From Candidatus Marivariicella framensis (GTDB taxonomy: Bacteria; Bacteroidota; Bacteroidia; Flavobacteriales; Flavobacteriaceae), in assembly GCA_905182735.1 (NCBI GenBank), contig CAJJCT010000019.1, positions 41,656-105,655 on the forward strand: a stretch of 64,000 nt of DNA, read 5' to 3'. The translations under genes and the position numbers were made by a program. Positions within the stretch are counted from its first letter, which is position 1. Each line of letters opens with the position of its first letter. The notes below the pieces were generated by a model. The model saw nothing but the letters and a program-made list of their open reading frames with translations, ran no database searches and had not been told where the DNA came from. This document shows positions 7,714 to 18,003 of the stretch, piece by piece.

Positions 7714-9711
7714 ATGAAATTTAAAATTGTTTCAGATTTTTCACCAACTGGTGATCAGCCAAAAGCTATAAAAGAAATTTTATCAAGTTTTAAAAATAAT
7801 GACAAGTACATTACACTTCAAGGAGTTACTGGATCTGGAAAAACTTTTACTGTAGCAAATGTTATAGAGCAAATTGAAAAACCTACTTTAGTTTTAGCTC
7901 ACAATAAAACTTTAGCTGCACAATTATACTCTGAATTTAAACAGTTCTTTCCAAATAATGCTGTTGAATATTTCGTCTCCTATTATGATTATTACCAGCC
8001 TGAAGCATATATGCCAATAAGTGGTACTTATATCGAAAAAGATCTTTCAATAAATGAAGAAATAGAAAAATTAAGATTAAGTACAACCTCGTCCTTACTA
8101 TCTGGAAGAAGAGATGTGATAGTTGTGGCATCAGTATCTTGCTTATATGGAATTGGAAATCCAGTTGAATTTCAAAAAAACACAATCAAAATTGAGAAAA
8201 ATCAAAAAATATCAAGAACAAAACTTCTTCAAACATTAGTACAAAGTCTTTATTCAAGAACAACTGCTAATTTTGATAGAGGAAACTTTAGGGTCCAAGG
8301 TGATGTAATTGATATTTATCCTGGGTACACAGACACAGCATATAAAATTCATTTTTTTGGAGATGAAATTGATGAAATTGAATCATTTGATCCAATTAAC
8401 AATAAAATAATTGATCCTCAGGATGAAATTAAAATATACCCTGCCAATATGTTTGTCACATCTCCTGATATTCTCCAAAATGCTATTCATCAAATACAAA
8501 TTGATCTAGTCAAACAAGTTGATTATTTCAAAGAAATTGGAAAGCATTTAGAAGCTAAGCGCCTCAAGGAAAGAACTGAATTTGACTTAGAAATGATACG
8601 TGAATTGGGTTATTGCTCCGGAATTGAAAACTATTCAAGATATTTAGATGGAAGAAGTCCTGGAACTAGGCCATTTTGTTTACTCGATTATTTTCCAGGT
8701 GATTATTTAATGGTTATTGATGAAAGTCATGTTACTATTTCACAAGTTCATGCTATGTATGGAGGAGATAGGTCACGGAAAGAAAATCTTGTAGATTATG
8801 GATTTCGTCTCCCCGCAGCAATGGATAATAGACCACTGAAGTTTGAAGAATTTGAAAGTTTACAAAATCAAATTATGTATGTAAGTGCAACACCTGCTGA
8901 TTACGAACTTGAAAAAACAGAAGGATTTGTAATTGAACAAGTAATAAGACCAACTGGACTTTTGGATCCTGAAATTGAAGTTCGTCCCAGTTTAAATCAA
9001 ATTGATGATTTAATAGATGAAATACAAAAAAGAATTGAAAGTGATGAGCGAACTCTAGTTACCACTTTAACAAAAAGAATGGCTGAAGAGCTTACTGCCT
9101 ATTTGTCTAGGGTAAATATAAGGTGCCGGTACATTCATAGTGATGTGGATACTTTGGAAAGAGTTGAAATAATGCAGGACCTCAGATTAGGAAGGTTTGA
9201 CGTGCTAGTTGGAGTTAATTTGCTTAGAGAGGGGTTAGACCTTCCGGAAGTATCATTAGTCGCAATTCTTGACGCAGATAAAGAAGGTTTTTTAAGGAGC
9301 GCTAGGTCTCTTACTCAAACTGTTGGAAGAGCAGCTCGTAATTTGAATGGAAAAGCTATTATGTATGCAGATAAAGTAACCAAGAGTATGAATAAAACAA
9401 TAAATGATACCGAATATAGAAGAAAAAAACAAAAAGAATACAATGCTAAAAACAACAAAAAACCTGAAGCCTTAAATAAATCATTAAACAATGTTTTAGC
9501 TAAAAATTCAGTTTCTACATACTCTAAAGAACTTGAACAGCAAAAAGCTTTAAACTCAATTACTAAGTTTAAGAGTAATGAGGATTTTGAAAAAGCAATT
9601 AGAAATACCAGGAAAAATATGGAAAAAGCTGCTAAAGAATTGGACTTTATTGAAGCAGCATTACTTAGAGACCAAATTAAGGTTTTACAACTTGAAAAAT
9701 CAAAGATGTAA
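7714..9711 (+). CDS. uvrB: Excinuclease ABC subunit B
   Basis: This is the damage-verification helicase of nucleotide excision repair, which receives DNA from UvrA and recruits UvrC. The 665-aa length is typical. Motifs in order: P-loop GVTGSGKT (37-44), the DNA-inserting beta-hairpin region YYDYYQPEAYMP, Walker B DESHVT, YVSATP, the helicase VI region QTVGRAARN, and a C-terminal UVR coiled coil (MEKAAKELDFIEAALLRDQI) that binds UvrC. It is a single-gene unit, and its stop is immediately adjacent to the stop of convergent sucC. Confidence 0.97.
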   Translation: MKFKIVSDFSPTGDQPKAIKEILSSFKNNDKYITLQGVTGSGKTFTVANVIEQIEKPTLVLAHNKTLAAQLYSEFKQFFPNNAVEYFVSYYDYYQPEAYMPISGTYIEKDLSINEEIEKLRLSTTSSLLSGRRDVIVVASVSCLYGIGNPVEFQKNTIKIEKNQKISRTKLLQTLVQSLYSRTTANFDRGNFRVQGDVIDIYPGYTDTAYKIHFFGDEIDEIESFDPINNKIIDPQDEIKIYPANMFVTSPDILQNAIHQIQIDLVKQVDYFKEIGKHLEAKRLKERTEFDLEMIRELGYCSGIENYSRYLDGRSPGTRPFCLLDYFPGDYLMVIDESHVTISQVHAMYGGDRSRKENLVDYGFRLPAAMDNRPLKFEEFESLQNQIMYVSATPADYELEKTEGFVIEQVIRPTGLLDPEIEVRPSLNQIDDLIDEIQKRIESDERTLVTTLTKRMAEELTAYLSRVNIRCRYIHSDVDTLERVEIMQDLRLGRFDVLVGVNLLREGLDLPEVSLVAILDADKEGFLRSARSLTQTVGRAARNLNGKAIMYADKVTKSMNKTINDTEYRRKKQKEYNAKNNKKPEALNKSLNNVLAKNSVSTYSKELEQQKALNSITKFKSNEDFEKAIRNTRKNMEKAAKELDFIEAALLRDQIKVLQLEKSKM

Positions 9712-10905
9712 TTATCGTAATACTTCTTGAACTTTAATAGCCGCCTCTTCAAAAGCAGTAGCTGCTATGACGTCAAGTTTTGACTTTTGGATTAAAATTT
9801 TTGCTTGTTCAGCATTGGTTCCTTGCAACCTAACTATTATGGGAACTTTAATTGTATCTCCCATGTTTTTGTAAGCATCAATAATCCCTTGAGCTACTCT
9901 ATCACACCTTACGATTCCCCCAAATATATTCACGAGAATTGCTTTAACTTTTGGGTCTTTAAGTATTAATCGAAAAGCAAGTTCTACTCTTTCAGCATCA
10001 GCTGTTCCTCCTACATCTAAAAAATTAGCAGGAGATCCTCCTGATTGTTTAATTAAATCCATTGTAGCCATTGCTAAACCAGCTCCATTAACCATACAAC
10101 CAACATTTCCGTCTAAATCAACATAACTAAGTCCTGCTTCACTTGCTTCAACTTCAACTGGATTTTCTTCAGCTAAATCTCTAAGATTTTTAAAATCTGG
10201 GTGTCTAAACAAAGAATTATCATCAATACTCACTTTGGCGTCTACAGCTATAATTTTATCATCAGAAGTCTTGAGTACAGGGTTTATTTCAAATAAAGAA
10301 GCGTCAGAGCCAACATAAGCCCTATATAAACTTGTTATGAATTTTATCATTGACTTAAATGCAGCTCCTTCCAAACCTAAATTAAAAGCAACTTTTCTAG
10401 CTTGAAAAGGAAGTAAGCCAAGGGCAGAATCAATTTCTTCATTAAAAATTAAGTGGGGTGTCTTCTCAGCAACCATTTCTATATCCATACCACCTTCAGT
10501 TGAATACATAATCATGTTTTTCCCAGTGGATCTATTAAGAAGAATAGAAACATAAAATTCTTTAGGTTCAGAATTACCTGGATAATAGACGTCTTCAGCT
10601 ATTAAAATTTTATTTACTTTTTTACCCTCCGATGGAGTTTGAGGTGTTATTAGTTGCATACCAATTATACTTTCTGAAATTTCTTTAACTTCTTTAAGTG
10701 ATTTTGCTAGTTTTACACCACCTCCTTTTCCCCGTCCACCTGCATGTATTTGAGCTTTAATAACAAACCATTTGGTGCCTGTAAGATCCGTGAGCTTCTC
10801 TGCTGCTTCAAGAGCGTCATTAGAGTTGTTAGCGACAATACCCTTTTGGATTGCAACTCCGTAGTTTTCTAAAATACTCTTCCCTTGATATTCGTGTAAA
10901 TTCAT
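9712..10905 (-). CDS. sucC: Succinyl-CoA synthetase (ADP-forming) beta subunit
   Basis: It is the TCA-cycle subunit that binds nucleotide and succinate and works with SucD. The 397-aa length is standard. The ATP-grasp start MNLHEYQGKSILENYGV is followed by KAQIHAGGRGKGGGVKL, FEINPVL in the metal-binding region, and the C-terminal ligase NIFGGIVRCDRVAQGII. No sucD lies next to it, so the two subunits are encoded apart, as I recall for many Flavobacteriia. It is monocistronic, with a -7 box upstream and no gap to the uvrB stop. Confidence 0.96.
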   Translation of the reverse strand: MNLHEYQGKSILENYGVAIQKGIVANNSNDALEAAEKLTDLTGTKWFVIKAQIHAGGRGKGGGVKLAKSLKEVKEISESIIGMQLITPQTPSEGKKVNKILIAEDVYYPGNSEPKEFYVSILLNRSTGKNMIMYSTEGGMDIEMVAEKTPHLIFNEEIDSALGLLPFQARKVAFNLGLEGAAFKSMIKFITSLYRAYVGSDASLFEINPVLKTSDDKIIAVDAKVSIDDNSLFRHPDFKNLRDLAEENPVEVEASEAGLSYVDLDGNVGCMVNGAGLAMATMDLIKQSGGSPANFLDVGGTADAERVELAFRLILKDPKVKAILVNIFGGIVRCDRVAQGIIDAYKNMGDTIKVPIIVRLQGTNAEQAKILIQKSKLDVIAATAFEEAAIKVQEVLR

Positions 10906-10927
10906 AATTTATATAAATAACTTCCTA

Positions 10928-10935
10928 CAAAAATA
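10928..10935 (-). promoter_or_regulatory. Bacteroidota -7 box TATTTTTG before sucC
   Basis: This minus-strand TAnnTTTG match lies 22 bases from the sucC ATG. A TTG occurs 22 bases farther upstream (in ATTGACGTG), close to the expected -33 position. Confidence 0.5.
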
Positions 10936-11055
10936 AAAATCAATATGTTAATCACGTCAATTATTTTATATTTCTTTTTATATAAATTTATCTAACAATT
11001 ATATAATAATCTGGTATATATTATTATTTTTTAATAGGTATTACATTCAACTTAA

Positions 11056-11063
11056 TAAATTTG
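11056..11063 (+). promoter_or_regulatory. Bacteroidota -7 box TAAATTTG before lysA
   Basis: This exact TAnnTTTG match ends 20 bases before the TTG start of lysA. It is consistent with translation starting at that TTG. Confidence 0.45.
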
Positions 11064-11083
11064 AAAAATTAAATCAAAACTAA

Positions 11084-12295
11084 TTGAAAACACAAGAACT
11101 ACTATCAATATCTAAAGAGTTTGGAAGTCCCATATATATTTATGATGCAAAGAAAATTGAAAATCAATATAATAAGCTAATAAATGCATTTTCCAATATA
11201 CCTAACCTTAGGATTCATTATGCAGTTAAAGCTTTGTCTAATATTTCAATTTTAAAATTCATGAAACATCTTGGATCAGGTATAGATACAGTATCGATTC
11301 AAGAAGTTAAATTAGGAATATTAGCTGGCTTTGAGCCAGACAAAATAATATTCACTCCAAATGGAGTTTCAATAGATGAAATTGAAGCAGTGTCAAAATT
11401 AGGTGTTCAAATTAATATTGATAATTTATCTGTATTAGAACAGTTTGGGACTAAAAACCCAAGAACGCCTGTATGTATTAGAATAAACCCTCATATTAAT
11501 GCAGGTGGGAATTCAAATATTTCAGTTGGGCATATTGATTCAAAATTTGGAATTTCTATTCATCAAATACCTCTTTTATTAAGAATAATAAAAAATACAA
11601 AAATGAATGTTAATGGTATTCACATGCATACCGGAAGTGATATATTAGATATTGAAGTTTTTTTATATGCATCTGAAATATTATTTGAAAATGCCATGAA
11701 TTTTAAAAACCTTGAATTTATTGACTTTGGGAGTGGGTTTAAAGTTCCATATAAGAAGGATGATGTTGAAACAAATATTGAAGAGTTAGGAAAAAAACTA
11801 AGCATAAGGTTTAATGAATTCTGTAAATTATATGGTAAAGAAGTTGACTTAGTATTTGAACCAGGAAAATTTTTAGTAAGTGAATCTGGTTATTTTGTAA
11901 CATCAGTTAATTCTGTAAAACAAACTACTTCAACTGTTTTTGCTCAGATAAATAGTGGATTTAATCATTTTATAAGACCTATGTTTTATAATTCATATCA
12001 TGATATAAAGAACATTTCTAATCCTAAAGGGAAGAAAAGATTTTACTCAGTTGTAGGATATATATGCGAAACAGATACTTTTGCTAATAATAGAGAGATT
12101 GAAGAAATTTCTGAAGGAGATCTTCTTGCGTTTAAAAATGCAGGTGCTTATTCTTTTGCTATGTCAAACAATTACAACTCACGTTTAAAACCTGCAGAAG
12201 TTTTATGGTACAAAAACAAAGCACTACTGATAAGGCATAAAGAAGATTTTAAAGACATATTAAATAAACAAATTGAATTAGATTTTAATTTATAG
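11084..12295 (+). CDS. lysA: Diaminopimelate decarboxylase
   Basis: It is a PLP enzyme converting meso-diaminopimelate to lysine. The fold-III type alanine-racemase barrel is seen in RIHYAVKALSN, with the PLP lysine at about residue 49, then HTGSDI, FEPGKFLVSESG, and the C-terminal active-site stretch CETDTFANN and GAYSFAMSNNYNSR. The 403-aa length fits the Bacteroidota form. The start is TTG: an in-frame TAA lies immediately before it and no ATG follows near the N-terminus, so TTG is the only reasonable initiator. Its end overlaps the convergent flavoprotein gene by 6 bp. Confidence 0.94.
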   Translation: MKTQELLSISKEFGSPIYIYDAKKIENQYNKLINAFSNIPNLRIHYAVKALSNISILKFMKHLGSGIDTVSIQEVKLGILAGFEPDKIIFTPNGVSIDEIEAVSKLGVQINIDNLSVLEQFGTKNPRTPVCIRINPHINAGGNSNISVGHIDSKFGISIHQIPLLLRIIKNTKMNVNGIHMHTGSDILDIEVFLYASEILFENAMNFKNLEFIDFGSGFKVPYKKDDVETNIEELGKKLSIRFNEFCKLYGKEVDLVFEPGKFLVSESGYFVTSVNSVKQTTSTVFAQINSGFNHFIRPMFYNSYHDIKNISNPKGKKRFYSVVGYICETDTFANNREIEEISEGDLLAFKNAGAYSFAMSNNYNSRLKPAEVLWYKNKALLIRHKEDFKDILNKQIELDFNL

Positions 12296-13234
12296 TTTAT
12301 ATGCAGAGATTGTAAATAATGCTTCATTAAAATCTTTTATTATATCCACTATAATTTTTGACACAGGCTTAATTTCATTTATTTGAGATGAAACTTGTCC
12401 AATTTCTAATTCACCTTGATCTATATCACCTTCAAACATTCCTTTTTTTGCTCTTCCTTTTCCTAAATGTTTGTATAAGACATCAGAAGATGATCCTTTG
12501 GAATAAAGTTCAAGAATTTCTTCATAAAATTTATTTTTCATCATTCTTACAGGAGTTAATTCTTTAAGAGTTAACACTGTACTTCCTTGGCCAGCTGAAA
12601 CTATAGCTTTTTTAAAATTAATATGTGATGAAGCTTCAATCGAAGCAACAAACCTTGAGCCAATCTGAACTCCATCCGCACCTAAACAAATAGCTGCAGC
12701 CATTGATTTTCCGGAACCAATTCCTCCTGCAGAAATTAAAGGCAAATTAATTGCTTCTTTTATTAATGGAATTAAAACCATTGTAGTTGTTTCCTCACGA
12801 CCATTATGACCCCCAGCTTCAAAACCTTCAGCCACAATTGCGTCTACTCCAGCATTTTCTGCTTTAATTGCAAATTTCACAGAACTAACTACATGAACTA
12901 CTATGCATCCAGCATTTTTCAATTTGGAAGTCCAGATACTGGGGTTTCCTGCAGATGTAAAAACAATTGATATTTTTTGATCAATCAAAATTTTCATTAT
13001 TTTATCCATTTCCGGATAAAGAAGAGGAACATTTACTCCAAAAGGTTTAGATGTAGCTTTTTTACACTTTAAAATATGTTCTTCAAGATTTTCTGGACGC
13101 ATAGAGCCTGCTCCAATTAGCCCTAGCCCACCTGCATTGCTAACTGCTGATGCTAATTTCCAACCACTAGCCCAAACCATTCCTCCTTGAATTATGGGAT
13201 ACCTAATATTAAATAAAGATGTTATTTTTTTCAT
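12290..13234 (-). CDS. NAD(P)H-dependent flavin oxidoreductase (nitronate monooxygenase / FabK family)
   Basis: An FMN TIM-barrel of 314 aa. The N-terminal YPIIQGGMVWASGWKLASAVS and GGLGLIGAGSM form the first phosphate/FMN contacts. AEGFEAGGHNGR (around 145) contains the family's catalytic-His-type segment, and ISAGGIGSGKSMAAAICLGADGVQIGSRF binds the FMN phosphate. The family splits into nitronate monooxygenases and FabK-type enoyl-ACP reductases; the sequence alone does not decide. The context (downstream of mnmA, sharing one base TAATG) does not help. The family call is firm and the substrate open. Confidence 0.85.
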   Translation of the reverse strand: MKKITSLFNIRYPIIQGGMVWASGWKLASAVSNAGGLGLIGAGSMRPENLEEHILKCKKATSKPFGVNVPLLYPEMDKIMKILIDQKISIVFTSAGNPSIWTSKLKNAGCIVVHVVSSVKFAIKAENAGVDAIVAEGFEAGGHNGREETTTMVLIPLIKEAINLPLISAGGIGSGKSMAAAICLGADGVQIGSRFVASIEASSHINFKKAIVSAGQGSTVLTLKELTPVRMMKNKFYEEILELYSKGSSSDVLYKHLGKGRAKKGMFEGDIDQGELEIGQVSSQINEIKPVSKIIVDIIKDFNEALFTISAYKL

Positions 13235-14430
13235 TATTCTAATATAGTTCCAGAACCAATAAGTTCCTTTTTAATATACCATGCAACAAATTGACCAGGA
13301 GTTACAGCAGATTGAGGTTCGTCAAAAAAAACATATAAGTAATCCTTTTTTTGTAAAAGTTTTGCTTTAGATAATGGTTGTCTATATCTAATTCTAGCTT
13401 CAACTGCCATAGTTTGTCCTTCTATTAAACTTAAATCTTCACGAATCCAATGGATTTGATCCAAAGAAACTCGTAAAGCTTTTCTATATAATCCAGGATG
13501 TAAATTACCTTCACCAACATAAATTATATTCTCTTCAACATCAGTTCCAATAACAAAAAGAGGGTTTTTTGTTCCTCCTATAGCTAAACCTTTTCTTTGT
13601 CCAATAGTGTAATAATGAGCCCCATGGTGAACTCCAACTTTTTTTCCATCATTCAAATTATATTGGTAAGGGACTGACATACTCTCATCGAATTCCAAAT
13701 TATTTAAATTTTTCAAATTGTGACTTTTAAAAGTGTCTAAAGAATCAGGAATTTGAATAACATCTCCTTTAAAAGGTTTTAATTTTTGTTTTAAAAAATC
13801 AGGAAGTTTGACTTTTCCAATGAAACATAATCCTTGAGAATCTTTTTTTTCTGCAGTAACAAAACCTTCAGACTTGGCTATTTTTCGAACTTCATCTTTT
13901 TTTAAATGTCCGATAGGAAAAAGAGCTTTTTTAAGTTGATATTGATTGAGTTGACATAAAAAATATGATTGATCTTTATTAGTATCATTCCCCTCAAATA
14001 ATTGAAAAATCGTTTCATTACCTTTTTGTATTTGTTTTTTTTGACAATAGTGTCCAGTAGCAATAAAGTCAGCGCCAAGAGACAAAGCAATGTCTAAGAA
14101 TAAATCAAATTTAATTTCTCTATTGCATAAAACATCTGGATTAGGAGTTCTTCCTCTTGAATATTCATCAAACATATAATCTACTATTCGCTCCTTGTAT
14201 TCTTTACTTAGATCTACTGTTTGAAATGGTATACCTAGCTTTTGTGAAACCATAACAGCATCATAACTATCTTCAAGCCATGGACATTCATTAGAAATAG
14301 TAACATCCTCATTATGCCAATTTTTCATAAAGATGCTTATAACTTCGTATCCTTCTTTCTTAAGAAGGTGTGCAGCAACACTTGAATCTACACCACCTGA
14401 AAGTCCCAAAACAACCCTTTTACTTTTCAT
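13234..14430 (-). CDS. mnmA: tRNA-specific 2-thiouridylase MnmA
   Basis: It thiolates U34 of tRNA-Lys, Glu and Gln. The N-terminal PP-loop GLSGGVDSS (9-17) binds ATP, the first catalytic cysteine lies in [11 protein letters not shown] (about C102), and the second in QGLCFIGK (about C202). Both catalytic cysteines are present. The C-terminal beta-barrel includes [15 protein letters not shown]. The track begins at an upstream TTG (MYLCVMKSK). I start at the ATG giving MKSKRVV, where the homologous domain begins, for 398 aa. Its stop overlaps the next gene's ATG by one base, so the two are translationally coupled. Confidence 0.95.
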   Translation of the reverse strand: MKSKRVVLGLSGGVDSSVAAHLLKKEGYEVISIFMKNWHNEDVTISNECPWLEDSYDAVMVSQKLGIPFQTVDLSKEYKERIVDYMFDEYSRGRTPNPDVLCNREIKFDLFLDIALSLGADFIATGHYCQKKQIQKGNETIFQLFEGNDTNKDQSYFLCQLNQYQLKKALFPIGHLKKDEVRKIAKSEGFVTAEKKDSQGLCFIGKVKLPDFLKQKLKPFKGDVIQIPDSLDTFKSHNLKNLNNLEFDESMSVPYQYNLNDGKKVGVHHGAHYYTIGQRKGLAIGGTKNPLFVIGTDVEENIIYVGEGNLHPGLYRKALRVSLDQIHWIREDLSLIEGQTMAVEARIRYRQPLSKAKLLQKKDYLYVFFDEPQSAVTPGQFVAWYIKKELIGSGTILE

Positions 14431-14479
14431 AACACAAAGGTACAATTAAGCATGAGAAAATTGAAATCAGTTTTTCAAA

Positions 14480-16315
14480 CTACTTACGTCCTTGTTGGTT
14501 TATTTTTTTTTGGGCTTCAGCTGCCTCCATAGCCTTTTGAAATTTTTGAGTAAAACCACCAACTTTTCTTGGTTTCTTTTTGTTTTCAGCAATTTGAGCC
14601 TTTATATTATCTTCTTTGATTATGAAATTCTTTATGACTAACATTAACAAAATGGTAAGTGTATTTGATATGAAGTAATATAAGCTCAGACCACTAGCAT
14701 AATTATTAAAAAATAGCAACATCATCAGTGGCATCATATAAATAATAAATTTCATATTGGGCATTCCTTCTTGCTGAGGCATTGCCTGCTGTCCTGTAGT
14801 CATCAGTGTATAAACAAAAATTGCTGCTGATGCCAATATTGGAAAAAGGCTGATATGATCACCATAGAAAGGAATTGAAAATGGAAGTTCAAAAATTGAA
14901 TCATATGAAGATAGATCATCGGCCCAGAGAAAACTTTTTTGCCTAAGTTCAAAAGCTACTGGAAAAAAAGAAAACAATGCATAGAAAATAGGGACTTGTA
15001 TAAGTGCAGGAATACATCCAGACATTGGATTAACTCCAGCTTTACCATATAAACTCATAGTCTCTTGTTGTTTTTTTACAGCATCATTTTTGTGTTTTTT
15101 TGTAATTTCTTCAATTTCGGGTTTTAATACCTTCATCTTAATTTGAGAAACATAGGATTTGTAAACAACTGGAGACATTACTAATCTAACAATAATAGTT
15201 AAAACTATAATTGCAATTCCATATGGTAAAAATGTTGCTAGCCAAGCAAAAAGTGGAAGAAAAATAAATCTATTTATCCATCCGAAAATACCCCATCCTA
15301 AAGGAATAGAAGTCTCAAGTGAATCTCCATAAGATTTTAAAATTTGATAATCCGTTGGGCCAAAATAAAAATTCATATTTGAGAGTATCTCTCCTCTCTC
15401 TTTCCCTAATTTAAAGGAACTAGTAAGCTCTTTTGTAAATCTATTATCTAAGGTTTCGTCAACTGTAAGATCTTTTGATTTAAATGACACTTCGTCCATT
15501 AAAATATCAGGTATTAAAATTGAACTGAAAAAATGTTGTCTGTATGATATCCATCGAACTTTGTTTTCAATTTCTTCATCTTCCCCCGAAAGTGATAGAT
15601 TGTCAACTTTATCTTCTTCGTAAGAATATGTCAACTGAGTGTACCTACTTTCATAATCAATGCTTTTAGAGTTCCTGAATAAATTTGTCTGCCAACTCAA
15701 AATAACATCTTCATCAGCCAAAATATTTTCAAGTCCTTCTGACCTAATCTCAAAACCTAATTTATATCCATCATTTGGAAGTGTATATCTAAACTCTAAA
15801 AATTGATAATCTGAAATATTTGCTCTAAAAATAATTGATTGACTTCCTTTATTTTTTTCATTTTTAATATTGTTAAAATATATATCCTTAGTATCTATTA
15901 ACAATCCTAAACGACTTTTTAAACTTGTGTTTATTAAATGATTGTTTTCAGAAACAAGATTGAGAGGCTTCTCTAGGTGATTTGAAAAATCTTTCAAATT
16001 AACAAGTGTTAGGTTTGCACCTTTAGAGCTTATTTTTATTTTTAAATTTTTATTTTCTAAAACTAGATCTTCATTTTCTTTAGGCTCTAACCATTTAGAA
16101 AAAATGCCATATGTTAGATTTATTTCATCATTTTTGGATGAATTATTAAATTCATTGATCTTTGGAGACGATTTGGTTTCTGAAACATCTACTGACTCTG
16201 TAATATTGGGATTTGAAATATTAGTGTTTTCAGTGCGAAAAAGCATCCAAGTCAATATCAACGCAATTAATATAATTCCAATAAATTTATATGGATCAAA
16301 TTGTTGTTCTTCCAT
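14480..16315 (-). CDS. yidC: Membrane protein insertase YidC
   Basis: It inserts proteins into the inner membrane, alone or with SecYEG. The 611 aa comprise an N-terminal span (FIGIILIALILTWMLF), a large periplasmic beta-supersandwich domain to about residue 340, then the conserved 60KD core: YGIAIIVLTIIVRLVMSPVVYKSYVSQIKM, VNPMSGCIPALIQVPIFYALF, and further spans ending near residue 560. The basic tail (KKPRKVGGFTQKFQKAM) is typical of Bacteroidota YidC and may contact ribosomes. It is directly downstream of pyrG with no intergenic base, so they share a transcript. Confidence 0.96.
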   Translation of the reverse strand: MEEQQFDPYKFIGIILIALILTWMLFRTENTNISNPNITESVDVSETKSSPKINEFNNSSKNDEINLTYGIFSKWLEPKENEDLVLENKNLKIKISSKGANLTLVNLKDFSNHLEKPLNLVSENNHLINTSLKSRLGLLIDTKDIYFNNIKNEKNKGSQSIIFRANISDYQFLEFRYTLPNDGYKLGFEIRSEGLENILADEDVILSWQTNLFRNSKSIDYESRYTQLTYSYEEDKVDNLSLSGEDEEIENKVRWISYRQHFFSSILIPDILMDEVSFKSKDLTVDETLDNRFTKELTSSFKLGKERGEILSNMNFYFGPTDYQILKSYGDSLETSIPLGWGIFGWINRFIFLPLFAWLATFLPYGIAIIVLTIIVRLVMSPVVYKSYVSQIKMKVLKPEIEEITKKHKNDAVKKQQETMSLYGKAGVNPMSGCIPALIQVPIFYALFSFFPVAFELRQKSFLWADDLSSYDSIFELPFSIPFYGDHISLFPILASAAIFVYTLMTTGQQAMPQQEGMPNMKFIIYMMPLMMLLFFNNYASGLSLYYFISNTLTILLMLVIKNFIIKEDNIKAQIAENKKKPRKVGGFTQKFQKAMEAAEAQKKINQQGRK

Positions 16316-17986
<1,671 letters not shown>

Positions 17987-18003
17987 TTAAAGCTAAAATT
18001 ATA

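Noticed and set aside
12290-13234. Calling this gene fabK outright
   Set aside because: Nitronate monooxygenase and FabK share the visible motifs and the context does not decide.
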